Made by a program: the position numbers and the translations under genes. The notes under the pieces were generated by a model. The model did no database searches, had not been told where the DNA came from, and saw only the letters and a program-made list of their open reading frames with translations. 51,668 nucleotides of DNA from Acidobacteriota bacterium (GTDB lineage Bacteria; Acidobacteriota; Terriglobia; Acidiferrales; UBA7541): assembly GCA_003154775.1 (NCBI GenBank), contig PMES01000126.1, forward strand, positions 13,185 to 64,852, given 5' to 3'. Below, one piece after another: positions 6,907-18,600 of the stretch (positions are counted from its first letter, which is position 1; the number at the start of each line of letters is the position of its first letter).

Positions 6907-8937
6907 TCAGGAGTCCAGTTTTTCGACCGCAATATTAACGCCTGGCTCGACCAGGACCTGTGTATCGGTCTGACATGAACCGCATCTGAATCGCTGACTG
7001 GCCCCGCCAACCTCCGAGAACTTGTAGCCCGCAAGTTTCCAACGTGCGCCGCAAGTGCCACAAGTCACGACACGCTCCCAAGGTATTGCAATATTCAATT
7101 CCTCAAGCTGAATCTGGTCGACCGCTGACGGCGATTCCGCCATCAAATCCACCGCCGCCGTCGTCTTCGCAAACGCAATCACTTCGCGTATGGACTTCTC
7201 CCCCGCCAGCAGCATCGTCACGCGGTCCAGCCCCAGCGCAATTCCCCCGTGCGGAGGCGTGCCATACGTCAGCGCGTCCAGGAAAAATCCAAATCGCCGC
7301 CGCAATTGCTCTTCCGTCAATCCCAGCGCCTTGAACAGCCGCTCCTGAACATCCTGCCGGTGAATTCGGATGCTCCCCGAGCCCAGCTCCACGCCATTCA
7401 ACACCAAATCGTAGCCCTTCGAGCGCACCTCCCACGGCGCGCTCTCCAGCTTCTCCAAATCCTCGTCCACAATCCCCGTGAACGGGTGCTGCGCGCTCAC
7501 CCAAGTCTTGTCCGTCTCGCTCCATTCAAACAGCGGAAAATTTGTAAGCCAGAGAAACTCCCAGCGCTTTGGATCATATTCATTTGTGTAATCCTTGAGG
7601 CGGTTCCTGAGAAGGTCGAAACAACGATGCACAAGATACTTATGTTTCGGATCGTTCTCGCCTCTTAAGGCACCAAGAAAGAGAATGTCGCCCTTCGTTG
7701 CCCCAGTTTTATTCGCCATCGCTTCGGCAAGCGCAGGACTTCGCAATATTTGCTGCTGGTCTCCAACCAGACACCAGTCAACGAAGAGTGCTGGTTTCCC
7801 TAGACTCCTGCTTCGTGCCGAGACTTCAGGAATGTTTTTGTCAGCCTGTTCTACGACGGTCTGAACAATATTCTTGATCGCCGTTTTGGATAGCGAATTC
7901 GGGATGCGCAAGTTTTGCTGAGAAAAATGAAAGCCAACAAGCGGGCAGGAGATGCCGAGAGTTGCAATCAAGCCCGCCGAAACCATCTCGTCAAGCGGAA
8001 TGATACTAGCTTTGTATCTCAGATCAGGCTTGTCGCTACCATAGCGGCACATTGCCTCTTCATAAGTCATTTTTTGAAATGGGGCTCCCACCACAATCGG
8101 AGCGTCGCCCTCCCGAATGTCCCGAAACTCATTTGCTACCGCGCACGCCCGCACCATCACATTCTCGATCACGCTGAAAATATCTTCCTGCCGCGGAAAC
8201 GACATCTCCACGTCCAACTGCGTGAATTCCGGCTGCCGATCCGCGCGCAAATCCTCGTCGCGGAAGCACTTCACAATCTGGAAATACCGGTCCAGCCCGC
8301 CAATCATCAAAATCTGCTTGAAAATCTGCGGCGATTGCGGCAACGCGTAAAATTTCCCGTGATGCACGCGGCTCGGCACCAGGTAATCGCGCGCGCCTTC
8401 CGGCGTCGAGCGCGTCAGCATCGGCGTCTCCACCTCGATGAACCCCATCTCGTCCATCGTCTTGCGCATTTCCAGCAGAATCTTGTGCCGTAGCGCCAAG
8501 TTACGGTGCGGTTTCGGCCGCCGCAAATCCAGGTACCGGTAGCGCAGCCGTGTCTCTTCCGACGCGCTGATTTCCTGCTCGATCGGAAACGGCGGCGTCT
8601 TCGCGTTGTTCAGGATGTGCAGCTTCATCGCCACCAGCTCCACTTCGCCCGTCGCAATTTCCGCATTCGCCCTTTCGCGCTTCGTGATTCTTCCTTCCAC
8701 GGCCACCACGAATTCGCTACGCGCCTGCTCCGCCTTCGCGTGCGCCTCCGGCTGCGTCTCTTTGTTGAACACCACTTGCACGATTCCCGAGCGGTCGCGC
8801 ACATCCAGAAACAGCAAATTCCCCAAATCGCGCCGCCGGTGCACCCAGCCCATCACCGTCGCATCGCGCCCCGCATCCGACGCGCGCAGCGCCCCGCAAT
8901 AATGTGTCCGCTTCAAATTCCCCAAAAAGTCCAGCAC
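6907..8937 (-). CDS. aspS: Aspartyl-tRNA synthetase with C-terminal zinc ribbon
   Basis: 676 aa against the usual ~590 for the bacterial enzyme. An OB-fold anticodon domain ([11 protein letters not shown], residues ~30-40) is followed by class II motif 2 ([18 protein letters not shown]) and motif 3 (GIALGLDR). The bacterial GAD insertion (~300-430) is present but divergent. After the normal end ([12 protein letters not shown]) comes a tail of about 55 residues with CGTC and CGSC pairs 25 residues apart, a zinc-ribbon pattern not usual for AspRS. The tail (~6907-7100) and the GAD region (~7550-8110) look poorer in GC than the catalytic core. hisS lies upstream in the same direction, with a repeat-filled gap of about 200 bases. 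Confidence 0.93.
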   Translation of the reverse strand: MLDFLGNLKRTHYCGALRASDAGRDATVMGWVHRRRDLGNLLFLDVRDRSGIVQVVFNKETQPEAHAKAEQARSEFVVAVEGRITKRERANAEIATGEVELVAMKLHILNNAKTPPFPIEQEISASEETRLRYRYLDLRRPKPHRNLALRHKILLEMRKTMDEMGFIEVETPMLTRSTPEGARDYLVPSRVHHGKFYALPQSPQIFKQILMIGGLDRYFQIVKCFRDEDLRADRQPEFTQLDVEMSFPRQEDIFSVIENVMVRACAVANEFRDIREGDAPIVVGAPFQKMTYEEAMCRYGSDKPDLRYKASIIPLDEMVSAGLIATLGISCPLVGFHFSQQNLRIPNSLSKTAIKNIVQTVVEQADKNIPEVSARSRSLGKPALFVDWCLVGDQQQILRSPALAEAMANKTGATKGDILFLGALRGENDPKHKYLVHRCFDLLRNRLKDYTNEYDPKRWEFLWLTNFPLFEWSETDKTWVSAQHPFTGIVDEDLEKLESAPWEVRSKGYDLVLNGVELGSGSIRIHRQDVQERLFKALGLTEEQLRRRFGFFLDALTYGTPPHGGIALGLDRVTMLLAGEKSIREVIAFAKTTAAVDLMAESPSAVDQIQLEELNIAIPWERVVTCGTCGARWKLAGYKFSEVGGASQRFRCGSCQTDTQVLVEPGVNIAVEKLDS

Positions 8938-8949
8938 GTTATTCCCACC

Positions 8950-8980
8950 TGTAGCTCAGGCCTTCAGGCCTGAGGTTTTC
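8950..8980. repeat. Dispersed palindrome family D
   Basis: tgtagctcaggccttcaggc continuing into ctgaggttttc, 12 bases upstream of the aspS start codon on the minus strand; near-identical to 1481-1510. Confidence 0.8.
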
Positions 8981-9051
8981 CACAGCGCCATAAAAATCTC
9001 CTCGATAGAGCACGGCCTCACAGCTTGCCGAAAAAATACGCAATTTAGGGG

Positions 9052-9110
9052 GTCGGAGCTTTAGCTCCGACATTAAGTGCCTGGCTCGCATTGGGCTTTA
9101 GCCCCTGAGG
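9052..9110. repeat. Bipartite REP-like unit (A + 18 nt + B)
   Basis: Same layout as 24-82: A at 9052-9071, an 18-base spacer, then attgggctttagcccctgag (9090-9109). It lies just 3' of hisS. Confidence 0.85.
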
Positions 9111-9140
9111 ATTTCTCTCCCTCGCCGTTCCGTCCTCGAA

Positions 9141-10838
9141 TCAATTCCGCCCCTTCCGCAAAAATTCCAGCAACCCCTCTTCGCTGTACTTCCCCTGCGT
9201 CCCATCCGCCAGCGTCTTCAGTGTCCACTGCCCGCTCGCCACTTCATCCTCGCCCAAAATCAGCGCGTACCGCGCGCCCAGCTTATCCGCCTGCCCCAGC
9301 GCTTTGCCAAACTTTTGCTCCACCGGCGGCAGCTCCACGCGAAATCCCGCTTGCCGCAAATCCCGCGCCGCGCGAATCGCCGTCGCCTCAGCGGTTTTCC
9401 CCATCCAAGCGACATAAACATCGCATCCGCTCTTCCCGCTAGCCACTCGCTGCCCCGCCCCGACCCGGTCGGGGTCGCCACTAGCCACTTCTTTTCTCGC
9501 TTCCTGCAGCGAAAGGATCACGCGGTCCTCGCCAATCGCAAATCCGATGCCCTTCGTCGGCGGCCCGCCCAGCAATTCCACCAGCCCATCATAGCGCCCG
9601 CCACCGCACACGGCATTCTGCGAACCCAAGCCCCGCGCGGTAATCTCAAACGTCGTCCGCATGTAGTAGTCCAACCCGCGCACCAGCCGCCAATTCTCCC
9701 GGTACGCCACGCCGCGCATTTCCAGTTGCCTTTTCACTTCCGCGTAGTGCTTCGCGCAATCCGCGCACAGGTGATCCCCAATCCGCGGCAGCTTCTCGAT
9801 AATCCCTTGCTCGCTTTCCAGCTTCGAATCCAGCACCCGCAACGGGTTGGTCTCAATCCGTCTCTTGCTGTCCTCGCCCAACTGGCCTTTCACAGTTTCT
9901 AGCGCGGCTTTTAGCTTTTCGACGTATGCGCGTCTGCAAACATTCTTGCTATCAACGGGAGGCTCACTGTGGCCAATCGAATTAATGTCCAGTTGCACGC
10001 CTTCCAATCCCAGCCGCGCGAAAAACGCCATCACCATCTCAATCACTTCCGCGTCGGTTGCTGCATCCTTCTTACCAGCCACTAGCCGCTCCGCCCCGAC
10101 CCGGTCGGGGTCGCCACTAGCCACTTCTTTCCTGACCGCCTCCAGCACCTCCGCCCCAATCTGATAAAACTGCCGGTATCTCCCCTTCTGCGGCCGCTCC
10201 CGCCGGAACATCGGCCCCATGTAGTACAACTTCACCGGCTGCGCCAAAGCATGCATCCCGTGCTCAATGTACGCCCGGCAAACGCTCGCCGTCGCCTCCG
10301 GCCGCAACGAGACTGAGACATTCCCGAGCCTTATCAGGCTGGCCATAGTCCGGCACTTATCAACAAGCGTTCTGTATTCAGTGAAGATCTCGGCGGAGCC
10401 CTGCTGGGATTCTTGAGGCAAGCTCTGAGTGACTTTCCTAAGCTCGTCAAATATAAACAAAAGGTTGGCTACTTTCTGCTGATTCTCTTCCGTCCGCGGA
10501 ATATCACCCTTGTCAAACGCATCCTTGATTCTGTAGACAGACTCGCCGACGTTCTCTGTCAGTTCAGGGGATGGATGTGCGTCTAATGAAGCATCAACGG
10601 CAAAAAATTCTTTGGCGGGATCGAACGAGTACATCTCCTTGCCCACTACTTCAGTTCGAGACCCCACCGCCCTTGCAAACAACTCCGTCGGCTCAAAAAT
10701 CGGCAGCCGTATCTCCCCAAATCCAAACGACCCAAACACCTCGCGCGCCGTCTGCTCCACCCGGTTCCACAACTCCGTCTCCGGCGGCAGCAAATCCCGC
10801 GTCCCCTTAATCGCCTGAAATTTTCGTTTTTCCGCCAT
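9141..10838 (-). CDS. hisS: Histidyl-tRNA synthetase with in-frame repeat insertions
   Basis: 565 aa; bacterial HisRS is usually ~420-430. Class II signatures are intact: KGTRDLLPPE (N-terminus), RPEATA, FRRERPQKGRYRQFYQIG (motif 2), GLDYYMRTTFE and CGGGRYDGL. The extra length is in three places. About 100 residues (~75-174) separate KEMYSFDP from VSLRPEATA. Two copies of the peptide RKEVASGDPDRVGA, starting at residue 236 and again near 447, are encoded by palindromic repeats. No frame is broken and the catalytic blocks are untouched, so the protein is probably functional. The start is the ATG at 10838, next to a heptad-like array. Confidence 0.93.
   Translation of the reverse strand: MAEKRKFQAIKGTRDLLPPETELWNRVEQTAREVFGSFGFGEIRLPIFEPTELFARAVGSRTEVVGKEMYSFDPAKEFFAVDASLDAHPSPELTENVGESVYRIKDAFDKGDIPRTEENQQKVANLLFIFDELRKVTQSLPQESQQGSAEIFTEYRTLVDKCRTMASLIRLGNVSVSLRPEATASVCRAYIEHGMHALAQPVKLYYMGPMFRRERPQKGRYRQFYQIGAEVLEAVRKEVASGDPDRVGAERLVAGKKDAATDAEVIEMVMAFFARLGLEGVQLDINSIGHSEPPVDSKNVCRRAYVEKLKAALETVKGQLGEDSKRRIETNPLRVLDSKLESEQGIIEKLPRIGDHLCADCAKHYAEVKRQLEMRGVAYRENWRLVRGLDYYMRTTFEITARGLGSQNAVCGGGRYDGLVELLGGPPTKGIGFAIGEDRVILSLQEARKEVASGDPDRVGAGQRVASGKSGCDVYVAWMGKTAEATAIRAARDLRQAGFRVELPPVEQKFGKALGQADKLGARYALILGEDEVASGQWTLKTLADGTQGKYSEEGLLEFLRKGRN
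9433..9495. repeat. In-frame palindromic element inside hisS (copy 2)
   Basis: The palindrome ccccgacccggtcgggg (9458-9474) is flanked by ctagccact-type heptads (tcgccactagccacttcttt, 9475-9494). Read on the minus strand it encodes KEVASGDPDRVGA between the catalytic and anticodon-binding parts of HisRS. Confidence 0.9.
10073..10130. repeat. In-frame palindromic element inside hisS (copy 1)
   Basis: The same palindrome (10094-10110) with the same right flank, tcgccactagccacttcttt (10111-10130), and a left flank containing ccactagcc. Read in the same frame as the other copy, giving KEVASGDPDRVGA just after motif 2. Confidence 0.9.
10317..10616 (-). other. ~100-codon extra segment within hisS
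   Basis: Codons ~75-174 of hisS have no counterpart in the standard HisRS layout, where KEMYTF is followed within a few residues by the LRPEGTA block. The segment looks poorer in GC than its surroundings and encodes a polar, helix-prone stretch. I do not recognise a domain in it. Confidence 0.6.
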
Positions 10839-10847
10839 GTCCTCTAG

Positions 10848-10949
10848 TCACCAACCACTCGTCACTTCACCGATGTTCACCGCCGACGCGTCAATGTACG
10901 CGGACGCGGCAATCTCCGGCCACTTCCCGCGATACGCCCGAATGTCAGG
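10848..10949 (-). pseudogene. Possible 5' remnant of a gamma-carbonic anhydrase-like gene
   Basis: The minus strand encodes IRAYRGKWPEIAASAYID followed by ASAVNIGEV, resembling the first ~27 residues of gamma-class carbonic anhydrase / PaaY-like left-handed helix proteins. It then stops after TSGW, where a heptad-like array (10841-10870) begins, 10 bases before the hisS ATG. No start codon precedes it at the expected place (GAC rather than ATG before ATT). It looks like a fragment cut at the repeat. The match is by memory of the family pattern only. Confidence 0.45.
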
Positions 10950-11186
10950 AACGCGCTTCAAGGACGCCCAAGATTCCCCGTAAGTGATTGCAGGGCCACA
11001 CGATAGCCAACCCCTGCGCCATCCGCGCACCTTCCGCGAATACCCCACCATAGCATCCGCTTCCCCCCAATGACAAGGAATCACCCAGCCTCAGCGTCGG
11101 CTCACTCCCCGCTCAGTGGCAATTTTTCTCTTTGGGTGTGCACGACTTCACAGCTTGCGGAGAAAGTCTTTCTTTCAAGAAATCTT

Positions 11187-11317
11187 TTGTAGCGGCCGCC
11201 TTCTGAGGCGGGCGCCTTTGATACGACGAAAAGCAAATCCCGCTGTTTCTTTAGGAGGCCGGGGCTTCAGCCCCGGCGTAAGGTCTCAACACAAATGGGC
11301 TTCAGCCCCTGAAGAAA
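11187..11317. repeat. REP cluster between hisS and mrp
   Basis: A diverged family E copy (11187-11216) is followed by palindrome C, ggaggccggggcttcagccc cggcgta (11254-11280). After a short spacer comes palindrome B, aaatgggcttcagcccctga ag (11294-11315). The C-spacer-B order matches 15361-15425. The rest of 10950-11355 holds nothing I recognise. Confidence 0.8.
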
Positions 11318-11355
11318 CTCTTTCCCTTGCCCTGCACAGGAGACAGGCCTTTGCC

Positions 11356-12198
11356 TCAATCGATCTCCACCGTCGGCCCAACCGACGTTCCCGCCAGCTC
11401 AGCCAGCCGCGCCACCACCGCCTTGGTCACGCGGTACAAGCTCTGCGCCGCCGGCGCCGATTCGCCCTGCGCCGCCACCGGTTTCCCCGTGTCTCCGCCG
11501 AGTCGAATCCGCGGATCAATCTCCACTTCGCCGAGCACCGGCACACCATATTCCGCCGCCGTCTTCGCTCCCTCGCCGTGCCCGAAAATATCCACGGCCT
11601 TCCCGCAATGCGGGCAGTGGAACGTGCTCATGTTCTCCACCACCCCAAGCACTTCCACATTCACCTGGCGGAACATCTCAATCGCTTTGCGCACGTCCGC
11701 CAGCGCCACCGTGGACGGCGTCGTCACCACCACCGCTCCCGTCACCGCCACCGTCTGGATCAGCGTCAGTTGCACGTCGCCCGTCCCCGGCGGCAGATCA
11801 ATCACCAGGAAATCCAGCTCGCCCCAGTCCACGCTGCGCAAAAATTGCGTGATCACGCTATGCAGCATCGGCCCGCGCCAGATCACCGGCTTGTCCCCGG
11901 GATTCAGCAGCCCCATCGAAATCATCTTCACGCCCTGCGCATCAACCGGCATAATTCTCTGCTGCGGCGTCGCCATCGGCTCGCTCGTGGACCCCAGCAT
12001 GATCGGCACATTCGGCCCGTACACGTCCGCGTCCAGCAATCCCACCGTATAGCCGAGCTTCCCGAGCCCCAGCGCCATATTCACCGCAACCGTGGTTTTC
12101 CCCACGCCGCCTTTTCCGCTGGCGACCGCAATCAGATTTTTCACTCCCGGAATCGGCTGGCGTTCCGGCGTTTGTCCCGGCATTGTCCCCGGTGGCAT
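11356..12198 (-). CDS. Mrp/ApbC-type Fe-S carrier ATPase
   Basis: 280 aa P-loop ATPase of the Mrp/NBP35 family, thought to carry and deliver iron-sulphur clusters. The deviant Walker A SGKGGVGKTT is at ~28-37, DADVYGPNVP just after it, and DLPPGTGD further on. The bridging-cluster motif CPHC follows ENMSTFH near residue 197. The usual N-terminal MIP18/DUF59 domain (~90 residues) is missing; the protein begins with a Pro-rich leader of about 18 residues. secA lies 92 bases upstream in the same direction, separated by a pyrimidine repeat. Confidence 0.9.
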   Translation of the reverse strand: MPPGTMPGQTPERQPIPGVKNLIAVASGKGGVGKTTVAVNMALGLGKLGYTVGLLDADVYGPNVPIMLGSTSEPMATPQQRIMPVDAQGVKMISMGLLNPGDKPVIWRGPMLHSVITQFLRSVDWGELDFLVIDLPPGTGDVQLTLIQTVAVTGAVVVTTPSTVALADVRKAIEMFRQVNVEVLGVVENMSTFHCPHCGKAVDIFGHGEGAKTAAEYGVPVLGEVEIDPRIRLGGDTGKPVAAQGESAPAAQSLYRVTKAVVARLAELAGTSVGPTVEID

Positions 12199-12238
12199 TT
12201 ATCTATTTCCTTTCCTCTTCGTCCTTATGTGCATACTT

Positions 12239-12283
12239 CGTCCTTTACTTCCTTTATTTCCTTTACGTCCTTTGCTTCCTTGC
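12239..12283. repeat. 9-base-period pyrimidine array
   Basis: cgtccttta cttccttta tttccttta cgtcctttg cttccttgc in a row between secA and mrp; on the transcribed minus strand it is purine-rich. Confidence 0.8.
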
Positions 12284-12290
12284 TTCATCT

Positions 12291-15272
<2,982 letters not shown>

Positions 15273-15360
15273 GAACGCTTATTTGTTTCCTGTCCTTGTT
15301 TTGCCGTGCTTTGACGCCGGCAGTCCCGCTACCACAGCGCCGAACAACTCTTTCTCTGTA

Positions 15361-15425
15361 GGAGGCCGGGGCTTCAGCCCCGGCGTAAACCCAACAAAAA
15401 CCAATGGGCTTTAGCCCCTGAAGAA
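15361..15425. repeat. REP pair (C + spacer + B) upstream of secA
   Basis: ggaggccggggcttcagccc cggcgtaa (15361-15388), a 13-base spacer, then caatgggctttagcccctga agaaa (15402-15426). Same arrangement as 11254-11317. Confidence 0.85.
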
Positions 15426-15499
15426 AGCCGTTCCGCTGTCTTACGGAAACTTGCGGTTGCTCGCACAAGCCATTCCATTCATCCTTGTGCAAACACTTT

Positions 15500-15529
15500 A
15501 TTGTAACTGGTTGGATGCGCCCGCGCCAA
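15500..15529 (-). promoter_or_regulatory. Candidate secA promoter
   Basis: On the minus strand TTGGCG (15529-15524), 18 bases, TACAAT (15505-15500). Transcription would start about 220 bases before secA and read through the REP pair at 15361-15425. Found by inspection only. Confidence 0.35.
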
Positions 15530-15530
15530 G

Positions 15531-15625
15531 ATTCGCCACGTGGCGTTAGCCACAATTTTCTTCGCAAGGGCACGATTTCACTCGTGCCATAAAGGTCCGG
15601 GAAACAAGGGGCTTTAACCCGTGAG
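15531..15625. repeat. Short palindromes 3' of the diguanylate cyclase gene
   Basis: Three hairpins in a row: cgccacgtggcg (15533-15544); ggcacgatttcactcgtgcc (15569-15588), followed by ataaa; and a decayed family B copy, aggggctttaacccgtgag (15607-15625). Confidence 0.65.
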
Positions 15626-15665
15626 ATCGCCACCGCGGGCAGTCAAAGCAGTCATCGGTCATTCA

Positions 15666-18600
15666 CTACACAATCTGCACCAGCTCCGGCGGGCAATTCC
15701 GCAACCTCTCCATCGACACACTCTTCTCCGACTTCTCAATCGCCGCCGCCGGCACCATCCCAAAGCTTCGATTCCGCCCCTCGCGTTTCGCCAGGTACAG
15801 CGCTTTGTCCGCCAGTTCGATCACGTTGTCAATCGACAGCAGCCCCACGTCATCCCGCAGCCATGGGAACGGCGCCCATCCGATCGAACACGTCTTGTGA
15901 ATCTGCACCCCGTTCCCCACGTCGAACGGCAACTCCCGAATCGCTTCCAGCACGCGGTTGCACAGCAGCCCCGCGTTCTCCCGGTCCGTCGTCCGGCACA
16001 CCAGCAAAAACTCTTCCCCGCCCCACCGCACCAGGTCGTCTGATCGCCGCATCACCGATCCAATGCGCTTCGCCACCTCTTGCAGCAGGCGATCCCCGGC
16101 CGCATGCCCCATCTCATCATTCACGCGCTTGAACCGGTCAATGTCTACCAGCACAAAGATCAATTCCTGCTTCGGCCCTGATGGCGCATCCGATTCCGGC
16201 GAGCGCAGGTGCGAACGCAAAGCCTGCGCGACGTCCGTCGGAATCGTCTCGTAAAAATACCGCCGGTTCCGCGTTCCCGTCAGCGGATCGGTCAGCGAAA
16301 TCTCTTCCAATTCCTTGTTCTTCTGCAGCAACTCCGCGTTCCGCTGCGCCACCGCCTGTTCCAATTCCAGTCGGCGCCGGTTCAGCGCTCGCGTGCGCTG
16401 CGCTACAAACACCCATAAGCCCAACAGCAGCAGCACTCCGCCCGCCGCCCTCGCCCACCACGTCTGCCAGATACTCGGCAGCACCCGGAATCGGAAACGC
16501 GCCTGTGTCGGCTCCACCCCTGAATTCGGTTTCTGGCACTTCACCCAGAACTCGTATTTCCCCGGCGGCAGTCCCCCGTACTGCACCTCGCGCAGTTGTG
16601 TCTCCGTCGCTTGCTGTTCCAGCCCGTTCAATTTGTAAACGCAGGAGATGCGCTCCGGCGTATCCAGCACCAGCGGCGAAAATTCCACCGCCAGCGTTCC
16701 TCCGGACGACGCCACTTCCGGCACCTCCGTCATCCGTCGCTCTTCTCCTCCCAGCATGATCGACGTCAGCACCACGCTCGCCCGGCTCTCCGCTGGCGCG
16801 CGCTCCGGCGGCTGGTAGCGCGCCAGCCCTCGCGATGTCGCAATCACAAAATTTCCGTCCGCCTCTTCGCGCACCCCTGTCCACGGGCTGATGTCGTCCC
16901 AGATCAGTCCATCCGCGTGGCTCATTCGCTGCACATGTCCGTCGGGCGAAAGCACGGCGATTCCGTCCGTCCCGTTGAACCAGATGCGGTTCTTGGAATC
17001 GCGCGCCACGATCGACCAATCCCAGTAGTGACTCTCAAACCGCGGCGTGCCTTTCGCGTCCAGCAGAATATGCGTCACGCTCACCACGTCGTTGTAGGCG
17101 ATCCACACTTCATTGTCGTTGACCGCCATCACGCTCGAAATCGTCTGCCCCCGCAGTCCATCCTCCGAGCGGATTGTCTTCCAGTTCTTCCCGTCATAAC
17201 GGTACACTGCCCCGGGACCCGCGGCCCACAACACTCCGCTCGGCGCGAAGGAAATAACTTCGATGTCGTTTGTAATTTGCCCCGGCAATGGAATCTCCAC
17301 GGGAGTAGGCGTGGCTTTACGCGGATCGAACCGCAGCAGATGCGCCCGCGCGGTCGCCCAAACGCTGCCGTCCGGCGCCGTGAGTATCGAAACGAACGAC
17401 CGCCCATGGTAGGAAGGTATCTTCGTCGTGCTGAAATTCCTGGTGTCAATGCGGAGCAGCGCGCCCGTCCCTGTCAGCGCCCACACCGAACCGTCTCCTG
17501 CCAGTTGCATCTGCCGGATTTCGTCCTTTGTCTGCCCTTGCAAAATGGGCACTTGCTCCCACCGCTTTCTCCGTCCATCCCAAATACCGATGCCACGCCC
17601 TGTGCTGACCCACAGCCGCCCCTGATGATCTCGCAGCGTTGACCACGTCGCGTTGTCCGGCAGGCCCTCCGTCGTCGTCCACGCCGACCATTCATGCACG
17701 CCCGGCAGCCTGTCCAGCCCCGTGCCCGATCCCGCCACCCACAGCGTCCCTTCCCGGTCTTCCAAGGCACTTTGCACGTTGTTGCTGGCTATGCCCTGTT
17801 GGGCCGTCAATACCCTCCAGCGCTTGCCTTCCTGCCAAAACAATCCCGCCGAGGACGGCACCAGCAGCCGCCCCTGCCGGTCCAGGCTTGGTTTGCCTTC
17901 TTCTTCGTGCGCCGTTCCAATCCCGGCCGATTCGAAGCGTATCTTGTGCAGCCACGGATCGATTTGCGCCAGCCGCGCCACCGTCCGCAGCCACAGCGTC
18001 CAATCGCCGTCGAACACCAGCGCCACCACACGCTCCTTCGGCACCTGGATTCGCGGATCCACCTCGATCGTCGTCGCTCCTCTGGCAATATGCGCCAGAT
18101 GCGTGCCATAGGTGAACCAGATGGAATCGTCAGCGCCCCGCGCGATCCCCGCCGCATTCTCCACCTTGCGTTCCCCGGTTCCCAGAATCACTGCTTCTGC
18201 CGGTTTTTTCGGATCGATGCGCAAAATACCCTGCTTGAACAGCACCACATACGCCGTTCCCTCGCTGTCCACCGCGAAGATCTGGCTTCCGATTCCCAAC
18301 GGCATGGCCGATTCCGGAATCGCCAGTTTCTCGAACTTTCCATCTTTGTAGTGCGCAATTCCCCGGCTCCCTGCAAACCACGGCGTGCCATCGGGTGCGA
18401 TCAGCAGGTCGAGAATGTAGTGCCCGGTCACGCTCTCGACCTCCGTCATCTTTTTCGCGCGCGCGCCGTCATACCGGTAGAGCCCGGTCTGCGTCCCAAT
18501 CCATAAGAACCCCTGGGCGTCCTGACCCATCGCGGTCGCGGTCACGACACCCAGCCCATACTGCTCTTCCAGTCGTTGTACGGTGTAACGCGGATTGGCG

